The notes below the pieces were generated by a model. The model was not told where the DNA came from. It made no database searches and worked only from the letters and a program-made list of their open reading frames with translations. 7,557 nucleotides of DNA from positions 1-7,557 of the forward strand of contig JAITKH010000253.1 of NCBI GenBank assembly GCA_031278535.1, in the 5' to 3' direction. The translations under genes were made by a program, and so were the position numbers. Positions 1-5,497 of this stretch are shown here, piece after piece; position 1 is the first letter of the stretch; each line of letters starts with the position of its first letter. The stretch comes from Planctomycetota bacterium. GTDB lineage: Bacteria; Planctomycetota; SZUA-567.

Positions 1-920
1 GGCCAGCGCAGACAACGACCGGCATCCCGCTCCCGAAAGGTCCCGATTCGCGCAAAGCCGGCCAATCCGGCCTGGCGGCGGGTTTCGGCCGTTTCTTCAA
101 GCCGGCGCTTGAACGCCGCCCACAATTCCAGAGGCAGGGCCAGGAGCAATTCAAAATCCTCTCCGTCGGCCAATGCACAGTCGAGCCGGCTCCGGCAGGA
201 ACTCTCCGCCGCCGGACCGGCTTCGGCGGCGACGGGGATGGCGGCGGCTTCCAGTTCGACTCCGACGCCGCTTTCCCGGCAGAGGCGCGAAAGATCCAGC
301 GCCAATCCGTCCGAAACGTCGATGGCGGCTCCGGGCAGGCGGCCAAGGCCGGAACCGGCACAAAAGCCCATCAGCTCCCCGATTTCCCGCAGCCTGGGAC
401 GGGGATGAAGATGGCGGCCGGAGAGGGAGCCACCGAATTCCCCGGTTACGACCAGCGCGTCGCCCGGCTTTGCCCCGCTCCGCAGGACGGGACCGCCCGG
501 CAAAGGTTCTCCGATCACGGTTACGGATACGAACATGCCGTGGCGCGAGGACACGGTATCTCCACCCACAATCGGGACGCCAAGCTCTCCCGCCGAGCGT
601 GCCAGGCCCTGGGCGAAGCGATTGGCCCAGTCCGGATCGGCGCCCTGCCGGATGGCAAGGGAAACCAGCGCCCAGCGAGGGCGGCAAGCCGAAGCAGCCA
701 AATCCGAAACCGAGGCGGCCAGCGATTTTTCAGCCACCGCTTCGGGCGGGGCGTCGGGGAGGAAGTGGCTCCCCTCCGCAAAAGCGTCGCACGAGACGGC
801 AAGGCGCCGGCCGTCCGCTTCCAGGTGGGCGCAATCGTCCGGGCCGGAGCCAATCAGGACGGAGGGGCCGGCGGCGGCGAAGAGCTGCCGCATTCGGGAG
901 AGCAATTCCTCCTCCTGCAT
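1..920 (-). CDS. thiL: Thiamine-monophosphate kinase ThiL (C-terminal end cut by the window edge)
   Basis: ThiL phosphorylates thiamine monophosphate with ATP to give thiamine diphosphate, the last step of cofactor synthesis in the cytosol. The visible 306 codons read as ThiL throughout: GPDDCA (residues 27-31), a SCDAFAEGSHF stretch (43-53) matching the usual S-D-T-L-V-E-G-x-H-F, SDLAA (72-76), VGGDT (118-122), LRSGAKPGDALVVTG (146-160), HPRPR (172-176) and AIDVSDGLALDL (199-210), then GEDFELL near the C-terminus. These are the Asp-rich Mg-ATP and substrate sites of the family. E. coli ThiL is about 325 aa, so only some 10-25 residues lie beyond base 1. The ATG at 920 is the first start codon in this frame; the frame stays open upstream for over 200 nt but has no ATG, GTG or TTG. 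An AAGGG lies 8 nt before it. The 288-nt gap to the acyltransferase and the terminator-like site at 1191-1222 suggest its own promoter. A TATACT at 1110-1105, inside the palindrome GAGTATACTC (1104-1113), is a weak -10 candidate without a clear -35. Confidence 0.93.
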   Translation of the reverse strand, partial: MQEEELLSRMRQLFAAAGPSVLIGSGPDDCAHLEADGRRLAVSCDAFAEGSHFLPDAPPEAVAEKSLAASVSDLAASACRPRWALVSLAIRQGADPDWANRFAQGLARSAGELGVPIVGGDTVSSRHGMFVSVTVIGEPLPGGPVLRSGAKPGDALVVTGEFGGSLSGRHLHPRPRLREIGELMGFCAGSGLGRLPGAAIDVSDGLALDLSRLCRESGVGVELEAAAIPVAAEAGPAAESSCRSRLDCALADGEDFELLLALPLELWAAFKRRLEETAETRRQAGLAGFARIGTFRERDAGRCLRW

Positions 921-1190
921 GTCAATTGCCCTTTCCGGCTTTGCCCGGAGTTCCGCAAAGTTTACCGCTTCGACAGAGACTCTGCGGGGGTTGTCCCCGG
1001 CCCATCCCGCTTCCGCCTCCGGGCAAGTGAATTCCCCTCCGGCGGCGGAGGGCGATTCCGGGGCAACCGGACTTCCGCGCCCGTAACGGCCATGCTTATC
1101 GCAGAGTATACTCGTGAAAACGATCCCTCCGAAGCGGAATCCTAATTTCAGGCCGCGGGCGGCACAGCTTTTCAGAACACGGGCTTTCTT

Positions 1191-1222
1191 AAAAAAACCT
1201 CGCGCCCGTCACTCTTCGGGCG
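1191..1222 (-). terminator. Possible intrinsic terminator at the end of the acyltransferase gene
   Basis: Read on the minus strand, CGCCCG (1222-1217) pairs with CGGGCG (1208-1203) around an 8-nt loop that contains the TGA stop codon. A run of seven T follows at 1197-1191. The T run is separated from the stem by five bases (CGAGG), which is not ideal, and the stem is only 6 bp, so termination may be partial. The position, immediately after the acyltransferase and before the thiL leader, supports the call. Confidence 0.42.
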
Positions 1223-1874
1223 GTTCCTTGCCTGCCAGACGGGCGATGACGGTCATGATTCGAAAACCAAGATTGACGATTACGATCCGGCGCTCGTCGG
1301 CCGGCAACAGCCGGTAGCGGGTTTCCTTCGGCATGAGCGGGATCGGCTGTCCGAAAACCACCCGAATCCGCCGGCCGGGACGCGGCCAGGACGCTCCCAG
1401 GGGAAGCGTTTCCTCCGAACCCGTTATCGCCGCCGGGATGACGGGAACGCCGCTTTCCAGGGCCAGCAGGGCAAGACCGGGCCGCGGGCTATTCAGGCGA
1501 TGCGTCCGGTTGATGTGCGCTTCGGGGAAAATGCCGACCGCTTCGCCCGCCGCCAACCAGCCGAGGGCGGCAACAAGCATCCGCTCCTGGCTGTCCCGGT
1601 TTCCGCGCTGAAAAGGAATGGCTCCTCCCGAGCGGAGAATCCAGCCCATCAGCCAGTTGCCGAACGGTTCCCTGTACGCGATCATGTGCAGAGGCCGGAG
1701 CATTGCCCTGGCATAGGCCATGGCGAGCAGCGGCCCGTCCAGGAAACCGGCGTGGTGCGCCGCCACCAGGCATGGGCCGGACGGCAGGGCGGCGGCTCCG
1801 GTTGAGCCGGCGTAAAAAGGCAGGGCGGCGGCCGATAGTATGCCGGCGGCCAGGGGAAAACTTTTCCATGCCAT
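1209..1874 (-). CDS. PlsC-like lysophospholipid acyltransferase (1-acylglycerol-3-phosphate O-acyltransferase family)
   Basis: Members of this family move an acyl chain from acyl-ACP or acyl-CoA to a lysophospholipid, typically lysophosphatidic acid, at the inner face of the membrane. The 221-aa product shows the four family blocks in order: the catalytic H-x4-D as HHAGFLD (H41, D46), GGAIPFQRGNRD (83-94, the G-x-I-P-x-x-R block), GIFPEAH (114-120) in place of FPEGTRS, and VPVIPAAITG (143-152). Glu118 of the third block is kept but the following G-T-R is changed. The N-terminus is short, with one modestly hydrophobic stretch (7-29). The frame is open far upstream into pyrE, but that part has no family similarity, so I start at ATG 1874. 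There is no good Shine-Dalgarno sequence; a TTG at 1886, four codons upstream, is an alternative. A perfect inverted repeat stands 28 nt upstream. The exact substrate is not given by sequence, so I do not assign plsC firmly. Confidence 0.85.
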   Translation of the reverse strand: MAWKSFPLAAGILSAAALPFYAGSTGAAALPSGPCLVAAHHAGFLDGPLLAMAYARAMLRPLHMIAYREPFGNWLMGWILRSGGAIPFQRGNRDSQERMLVAALGWLAAGEAVGIFPEAHINRTHRLNSPRPGLALLALESGVPVIPAAITGSEETLPLGASWPRPGRRIRVVFGQPIPLMPKETRYRLLPADERRIVIVNLGFRIMTVIARLAGKEPPEE

Positions 1875-1902
1875 AGGACGACGCAATCGGTTTCCAGCAC
1901 CT

Positions 1903-1935
1903 CGCGAAGTCTCAATCGACAATTGAGACTTCGCG
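1903..1935. repeat. Perfect 14-bp inverted repeat with 5-nt loop between pyrE and the acyltransferase gene
   Basis: Left arm CGCGAAGTCTCAAT (1903-1916), spacer CGACA (1917-1921) and right arm ATTGAGACTTCGCG (1922-1935) match perfectly. No T run follows on either strand, so a standard intrinsic terminator is not supported. It lies 138 nt after the pyrE stop codon and 28 nt before the acyltransferase ATG. It could form an mRNA hairpin in the acyltransferase leader, act as a repressor operator, or block read-through from pyrE. The rest of the 199-nt gap (1875-2073) shows nothing I can name. Confidence 0.85.
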
Positions 1936-2073
1936 GAAGTTGCCCAAGTTCGTCCAGCTTCCGATTCCGGGGAGAGAATCCTCTTTCGGCATCGGAGGCC
2001 GGTTCCAGAGAAAACGGACTCCGCATTCGCAGGATTGCCGTTTTCAAACCGCCGGGGTTGGGGCGTTTCCGGA

Positions 2074-2628
2074 TCAGAAGAGATCGTTTTTGGTAAAAAT
2101 CGAAGCGAGCGGAATGCCCAGCTTCGCCAAGGCCGCCTCCCCTCCGTCCAGCCGGTCCACCATGGCGAAAACGCCGGCCACGACAATGCCGGGCTGGCTT
2201 TCCCGCATCCGCTCGATTGCCCTAACGACGCTGCCGCCGGTGGTGACGACATCCTCGACAACGGCCGCCCGCTGGCCAGGCAGAAGTTCCGGCCCTTCGA
2301 TCCATTGACCCGTTCCATGCCCCTTGGGTTCCTTCCGCACGATAAAACCCTCAAGCGGCGACCCCGTTTCAAAGGAAAGGGCTGTTATCGCCCCGATGAG
2401 CGCGTCCGCGCCCAGCGTCAGCCCGCCGACGCGATCGGGGCGGACCGGACGCATCATTTCGATAAGAATCCGGGCGGCATGGTTCAGGGCGTCCGGCCGC
2501 AGGGTGGTGGTCTTGCCGTTGACGTAAAAATCCGATTTTCCGCCGCTGGCCAAGGTGAAATCCCCCCGGAGGAAGTCGATCCGGCGTTTCAATTTTTCCC
2601 TGAGGGTTTCCAGATCGGTTTTTTCCAT
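2074..2628 (-). CDS. pyrE: Orotate phosphoribosyltransferase
   Basis: PyrE joins orotate to PRPP to give orotidine 5'-monophosphate and pyrophosphate, the fifth step of de novo UMP synthesis in the cytosol. The 184-aa product has all the marks of the family: SGGKSDFYVNGKTTTLRP (28-45), the catalytic flexible loop RKEPKGHGTGQWIEG (98-112) with its K-x-HG core, and the PRPP-binding signature VVEDVVTTGGSV (123-134) with the acidic pair E125-D126. It is shorter than E. coli PyrE (213 aa) but within the range of the short bacterial form. ATG 2628 is fixed by GGAG (2639-2636) seven bases upstream. It follows the DJ-1 gene by 23 nt and is very probably translated from the same mRNA. No terminator is evident just after the stop codon, and no other pyrimidine gene is in the window. 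Confidence 0.95.
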   Translation of the reverse strand: MEKTDLETLREKLKRRIDFLRGDFTLASGGKSDFYVNGKTTTLRPDALNHAARILIEMMRPVRPDRVGGLTLGADALIGAITALSFETGSPLEGFIVRKEPKGHGTGQWIEGPELLPGQRAAVVEDVVTTGGSVVRAIERMRESQPGIVVAGVFAMVDRLDGGEAALAKLGIPLASIFTKNDLF

Positions 2629-2651
2629 GTTTCTTCTCCGTCACCCCGGCG

Positions 2652-3215
2652 TTACCGGAACAGCATGTCCCGGGCCAGCCGCTCCGCCGTCTCCTCGCCG
2701 GCCAGGAGGCTGGCCAGTCGCAGGGCGAATTCGAGTGCGGTTCCCGGTCCCCGGCTGGTAATCAAATTCCCGTCCTCCACCACCTGATCGGACACGAACG
2801 CCGCCCCGGGTGGGAACATCGTTTCCATGCCGGGATAGCAGGTCGCGCGCCTGCCTTCGAGCAGGCCCCAGGCAGCGAGGGCGACCGCCGGCGCGGCGCA
2901 GATGGCCGCCACCCTTCCCCCGTTCGCCAGCGTTTTTTCGGCAAGGGCGCGGGCCGTCGCCGAGGCGGCGATGTTTGCGGCTCCCGGCATGCCGCCGGGA
3001 AGAACCACCAGGTCAAACCCGCCCGCGAGCGTTTCCAGGATCGCGTCGGCGCGATAAATCAGGCCGCGCGAGCCCCTGGCCTCAAGGCCGCAGACGCCGG
3101 CAATGATGGTTTCGATGCCGGCCCGCCTCAAGACATCCGCCGGGGTCGCCGCTTCGATTTCCTCGAAGCCGTCCGCCAGCAGCACAACCGCCCTGGCGTT
3201 TCCGTTCGCAGCCAT
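2652..3215 (-). CDS. DJ-1/PfpI family protein (YajL/ThiJ-like)
   Basis: A 187-aa protein of the DJ-1 branch of the DJ-1/PfpI superfamily. Bacterial relatives have been linked to oxidative stress protection, chaperone activity and glyoxalase or deglycase activity; which applies here cannot be read from sequence. The fold markers are in place: LLADGFEEIEAATPADVLRR (12-31) with Glu18, VLPGGMPGA (71-79), the nucleophile elbow AAICAAPA (103-110) with Cys106, and VEDGNLITSRGPGTALEFAL (146-165). Glu18 and Cys106 fall at the same residue numbers as in human DJ-1. The frame extends to a TTG at 3323, but ATG 3215 is preceded by a strong Shine-Dalgarno sequence and is where homology begins. The gene starts 16 nt after the stop of the nuclease-like gene and ends 23 nt before pyrE, so it is the middle gene of a tight three-gene operon. 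Confidence 0.93.
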   Translation of the reverse strand: MAANGNARAVVLLADGFEEIEAATPADVLRRAGIETIIAGVCGLEARGSRGLIYRADAILETLAGGFDLVVLPGGMPGAANIAASATARALAEKTLANGGRVAAICAAPAVALAAWGLLEGRRATCYPGMETMFPPGAAFVSDQVVEDGNLITSRGPGTALEFALRLASLLAGEETAERLARDMLFR

Positions 3216-3220
3216 GTCGT

Positions 3221-3230
3221 TCTCCTCCCT
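3221..3230 (-). promoter_or_regulatory. Strong Shine-Dalgarno sequence that fixes the DJ-1 start
   Basis: AGGGAGGAGA on the minus strand ends five bases before ATG 3215. It sits entirely in the 16-nt gap after the stop codon of the upstream gene. This decides the start against the longer open frame, whose upstream part overlaps the preceding gene. Confidence 0.8.
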
Positions 3231-3231
3231 G

Positions 3232-4347
3232 TCACATGAGCCTGGGCGACGCGGCGACGCGTGTCTTTCCGGGGGTCGCTCCGGAGAGCCAGTCGTTGAG
3301 CATTGCAACCCAGCGTTCGTCAATGCGCATGTCCGGTCCGACGCTCACAAAGGGCGAATCGGAATAACCGCCGATGGAAAGCACCTCGATGCCGCCCAGA
3401 CCGTACGGATCGAGGAATTCCGACACCGCCGCCGGAGCCGAGTTGTAGAAGCCGATTTCCAGGCGATCCCGGCTATAGACGCGGACGCGGAGATTGCGGC
3501 GGGGGCCGCGGATCCAGAAATAATACTTGTTCTGCCAGTTGACGGTGAAGGTGGACTTGCGGATGGCCAGAAGCAGTTCGTCCATGGTGGCGGCCAAGCG
3601 CGGATTGAGCCGATCGGAGTAATAGGCCTTGCCCTTGACCCGCCAGGGCTCAATCGACTCGGCCGACTGGGATCGGTCGGGTACGGGCGCGCCGGTGGCC
3701 GGGTTCAGTTTCGGCGCTACCTGCTCGGCGAAGAAAACGTCCTGCCCGCCGACAATGAACTTGCGATAGCGGATGCCCGTGAAATTGACGCCCCGGGCGT
3801 TCATCCATTCGATGACGCCGGCGAGGCGGGGAGAAAAGGATTCGGCCGCGATAATCAGGCGCTGGGCATTGTTGATGAGCGAGGCGAATTCCTCGGCGTC
3901 GCGCTCGAAAGCGGCGGCGAGCAGGCTCGCCAGTTCCACCGAATCCTCGGACATTTCGACGTCCATCTCCTCCCAGAGCTGACGGAGGGGCTCGTTCACC
4001 GGGCGATCGATAAAATTCCGGGCCACGCGCCCCAGTTCCTCGCTGGAGAGGGGCGCGAGATTGGCGGCGAGCTGGAGCGTCCGCGTCTGCTGTTCGATGT
4101 CCGCCATGCCGATGTTGATGGAGATGGCGGCGGTTCTGCCCAGGGAGTCGATGGCGATGACGGTGTCGTCGTTCGGGAGGCAAAAAGCCGGAAAATCCGT
4201 GGCCTCGGCGATAACCACCAGCGACTCGCCCAAAAAATGCGGCTGTATCTTGACTCTCCGCCGGATGTCGTCGAGGCCCTCCTCATCCATGGGGATGGAT
4301 TGCACCTCCTGCAGGGTTCGGCCGGCACCCGTGTACATTTTGCTCAT
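3232..4347 (-). CDS. PD-(D/E)XK nuclease-related protein, catalytic motif apparently degenerate
   Basis: I do not recognise a named gene. The 371-aa product looks related to the DUF91/NucS-like group of restriction-endonuclease-fold proteins. The N-terminal part (34-110) has the layout of that fold: HFLGESLVVIAEATDFPAF (37-55), then DDTVIAIDSLGR (60-71), a second strand AAISINI (73-79), and a helix with Q86-Q87 and a YAS-like LAANLAPLS. In active members the second strand carries E-x-K; here it reads S-I-N, so the metal site seems lost although Asp67 remains. The middle (163-212) has RLIIAAESFSP, then VIEWMNARGVNFTGIRYR and FFAEQVAP, a pattern also seen after the core in such proteins. The C-terminal part (265-335) is rich in aromatic and basic residues (YYFWIRGPRRNLRVRVYSRD, 275-294). 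There is no signal peptide or membrane segment. ATG 4347 follows GGGG by six to seven bases and a good promoter, and the gene leads the operon with DJ-1 and pyrE. The coding call is firm; the family call is by motif layout only. Confidence 0.8.
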   Translation of the reverse strand: MSKMYTGAGRTLQEVQSIPMDEEGLDDIRRRVKIQPHFLGESLVVIAEATDFPAFCLPNDDTVIAIDSLGRTAAISINIGMADIEQQTRTLQLAANLAPLSSEELGRVARNFIDRPVNEPLRQLWEEMDVEMSEDSVELASLLAAAFERDAEEFASLINNAQRLIIAAESFSPRLAGVIEWMNARGVNFTGIRYRKFIVGGQDVFFAEQVAPKLNPATGAPVPDRSQSAESIEPWRVKGKAYYSDRLNPRLAATMDELLLAIRKSTFTVNWQNKYYFWIRGPRRNLRVRVYSRDRLEIGFYNSAPAAVSEFLDPYGLGGIEVLSIGGYSDSPFVSVGPDMRIDERWVAMLNDWLSGATPGKTRVAASPRLM

Positions 4348-4376
4348 GCTGTTCCCCGTTTTCCGCTGACGGGGAC

Positions 4377-4405
4377 AGTGTAAACCCTCTCTTCCGCCGC
4401 GTCAA
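4377..4405 (-). promoter_or_regulatory. Sigma70-like promoter of the nuclease-like / DJ-1 / pyrE operon
   Basis: On the minus strand, TTGACG (4405-4400) is followed after exactly 17 bases by TACACT (4382-4377). This agrees with TTGACA and TATAAT at 5 of 6 and 4 of 6 positions. The -10 box lies about 30 bases before ATG 4347, leaving a short leader with an SD-like GGGG. It stands back to back with the aldolase promoter, the two -35 boxes about 40 bases apart. Confidence 0.6.
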
Positions 4406-4445
4406 CACCTTCGTCCGGTTTTCCGGCGGAGGGAGAATTTTCGGC

Positions 4446-4475
4446 TTGACCGGCCGGGCAATGCCGTGATACCCT
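4446..4475 (+). promoter_or_regulatory. Sigma70-like promoter of the aldolase gene, with extended -10
   Basis: TTGACC (4446-4451) is followed after 18 bases by TACCCT (4470-4475). TG at 4467-4468, one base before the -10 hexamer, makes an extended -10 (TGATACCCT). Transcription would start near 4482, giving a leader of about 50 nt. That leader includes a small hairpin, GCTCC/GGAGC at 4491-4507, and AAGGGG just before ATG 4534. Confidence 0.5.
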
Positions 4476-4533
4476 TGCTGTTTTCGAATGGCTCCGGCGA
4501 ACGGAGCGGCGATTTCGGCAGAAAGGGGACGGC

Positions 4534-5298
4534 ATGGGCATGAAGGACGACTTGAAGGCCGGCAAGAGCCTGGTGGGGACCATGGTTGCCATCGTGGACA
4601 ATCCGGACATTGCCAAGATACTGCGGGTTTCCGGGTTCGATTTTATCATCATCGACAACGAGCACGGCTATATGGACTATCAGTCCGCCGCCGGCATCAT
4701 CGGCATGGCCCGGGCCATGGACTATCCCGCCCTGGTGCGGATCCCGGAGGCAGGGCGCGAGGTGATCCTGAAATACGCGGAAATGGGCGCCTCCGGCTTC
4801 CTTCTCCCAAATTGCGAGACGGCCGGCCAGGCGCGGGCTTTGGTGGAGTACTCCAAATACGCGCCCCTGGGCAACCGGGGCGTGGCCCTCCTCCGCGCCC
4901 ACGCCAATTACGAGAAACAGGCGTCGGCGGTCGAATATATGGCGAAAGCCAACGCCCAGGGGGTCCTGATGTGCCAAATCGAGTCGCCGATCGGCGTCGG
5001 GAATATCGACGCCATCCTGGACGTCGAGGGCATCGACGCGGCTTTCATCGGTCCGAACGATTTGTCCCAGAGTTACGGCCTCATGGGCCAGTTTTCCCAT
5101 CCCACCGTGGTCGGGGCGATTGACGCGGTAATCGCCTCGGCCAGGCGGCGCGGCAAGTTTTCCGGCATCCATTTCACCGGCGCGCCCGAGATGCTGCAGC
5201 CCTGGATTGCCAAGGGGATGACCCTGAATCTCTGGTCAAACGACATTACCCTGATGATGACCAAGGCGGCCGAGGGATTGAAGACGCTCCGGGGCTGA
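4534..5298 (+). CDS. HpcH/HpaI family aldolase (class II, metal dependent)
   Basis: Members of this family cleave or form 2-oxo acid aldols such as 4-hydroxy-2-oxoheptanedioate, using a divalent metal and pyruvate enolate. The 254-aa protein has the usual family length. The active-site pieces are all present: IIIDNEHG (38-45) with the catalytic His44, LVRIPE (67-72) with Arg69 that holds the pyruvate carboxylate, MCQIES (146-151) with metal ligand Glu150, and FIGPNDLSQS (171-180) with metal ligand Asp176. These sit within one residue of H45, R70, E149 and D175 of E. coli HpaI. ASGFLLPNCETAGQAR (86-101) and APLGNRGV (110-117) are also typical. Start ATG 4534 is preceded by AAGGGG; ATG 4540 two codons on is possible but less well spaced. 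The gene stands alone between the divergent operon and the hairpin at 5351-5395, so the neighbours do not reveal its substrate. Homoprotocatechuate breakdown genes are absent from the window, so hpaI is not assigned. Confidence 0.9.
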   Translation: MGMKDDLKAGKSLVGTMVAIVDNPDIAKILRVSGFDFIIIDNEHGYMDYQSAAGIIGMARAMDYPALVRIPEAGREVILKYAEMGASGFLLPNCETAGQARALVEYSKYAPLGNRGVALLRAHANYEKQASAVEYMAKANAQGVLMCQIESPIGVGNIDAILDVEGIDAAFIGPNDLSQSYGLMGQFSHPTVVGAIDAVIASARRRGKFSGIHFTGAPEMLQPWIAKGMTLNLWSNDITLMMTKAAEGLKTLRG

Positions 5299-5350
5299 GC
5301 CTCAAGCCAGGTCCGGAACGATTGGCGGGCGTTCCCGGGGATGGTTGGGT

Positions 5351-5395
5351 GGTCTGTCGGTGTGTTCCGGCTTTGCCGGATCACACCGACAGACC
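5351..5395. repeat. Long near-perfect hairpin between the convergent aldolase and HEPN genes
   Basis: Outer arms GGTCTGTCGGTGTG (5351-5364) and CACACCGACAGACC (5382-5395) match perfectly. Inside a single T/T mismatch (5365, 5381), TCCGGC (5366-5371) and GCCGGA (5375-5380) pair around a TTT loop. This gives 20 paired positions in 45 nt. It lies 52 nt after the aldolase stop and 102 nt after the HEPN stop on the other strand, where a two-way terminator would be placed, but there is no T run on either side. A REP- or MITE-like dispersed repeat marking the edge of inserted DNA is the other reading. The rest of 5299-5497 holds nothing I can identify. Confidence 0.85.
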
Positions 5396-5497
5396 CGTAT
5401 AGAGAACGTGAAACATAACGCGCTGCGATTGTTGAACCGGTCACCAACTACAACGGACTCCACACCATGTCGTCATCAGTCTGGAGCGCAATGAACT

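Noticed and set aside
934..949. Near-copy of the inner stem of the 5351-5395 hairpin (TCCGGC-TTT-GCC-CGGA) upstream of thiL
   Set aside because: Only about 16 nt match, with one extra base and no outer arms. CCGGCTTTGCC-like strings arise easily in this GC-rich sequence and a similar one lies near 464.
173..1145. Several long open frames on the plus strand (such as 173-1030 and 405-1145)
   Set aside because: They lie antisense to thiL, have Arg/Pro/Gly-rich compositions typical of GC-rich shadow frames and show no family motif.
921..1190. TPP riboswitch upstream of thiL
   Set aside because: I looked for the CUGAGA thi-box and the other conserved TPP aptamer segments on the minus strand and did not find them together.
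1682..2047. TTG-started minus-strand frame covering the pyrE-acyltransferase gap
   Set aside because: It overlaps the acyltransferase in another frame, has no SD support and crosses the palindrome.
1875..2372. N-terminal extension of the acyltransferase frame to 2372
   Set aside because: The extra 166 codons overlap pyrE in another frame and cross the inverted repeat. They show no acyltransferase similarity.
3103..4383. 426-codon plus-strand frame opposite the nuclease-like gene
   Set aside because: It spans antisense DNA of two genes, including the DJ-1 start and its SD. The minus-strand genes have motifs, SD sites, a promoter and tight spacing; this frame has none.
4393..4430. TCCGCC/GGCGGA inverted repeat and CCGG-TTTT-CCGG in the divergent promoter region
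   Set aside because: The arms are short, the spacing is wide and GC-rich arms of this length are expected by chance here.
4402..5172. 256-codon minus-strand frame opposite the aldolase
   Set aside because: The aldolase on the plus strand has a complete set of active-site residues, and the minus frame runs through the divergent promoter region.
5299..5497. tRNA or attachment site at the edge of the defence module
   Set aside because: No cloverleaf, no anticodon arm and no direct repeat could be recognised in the 199-nt spacer.
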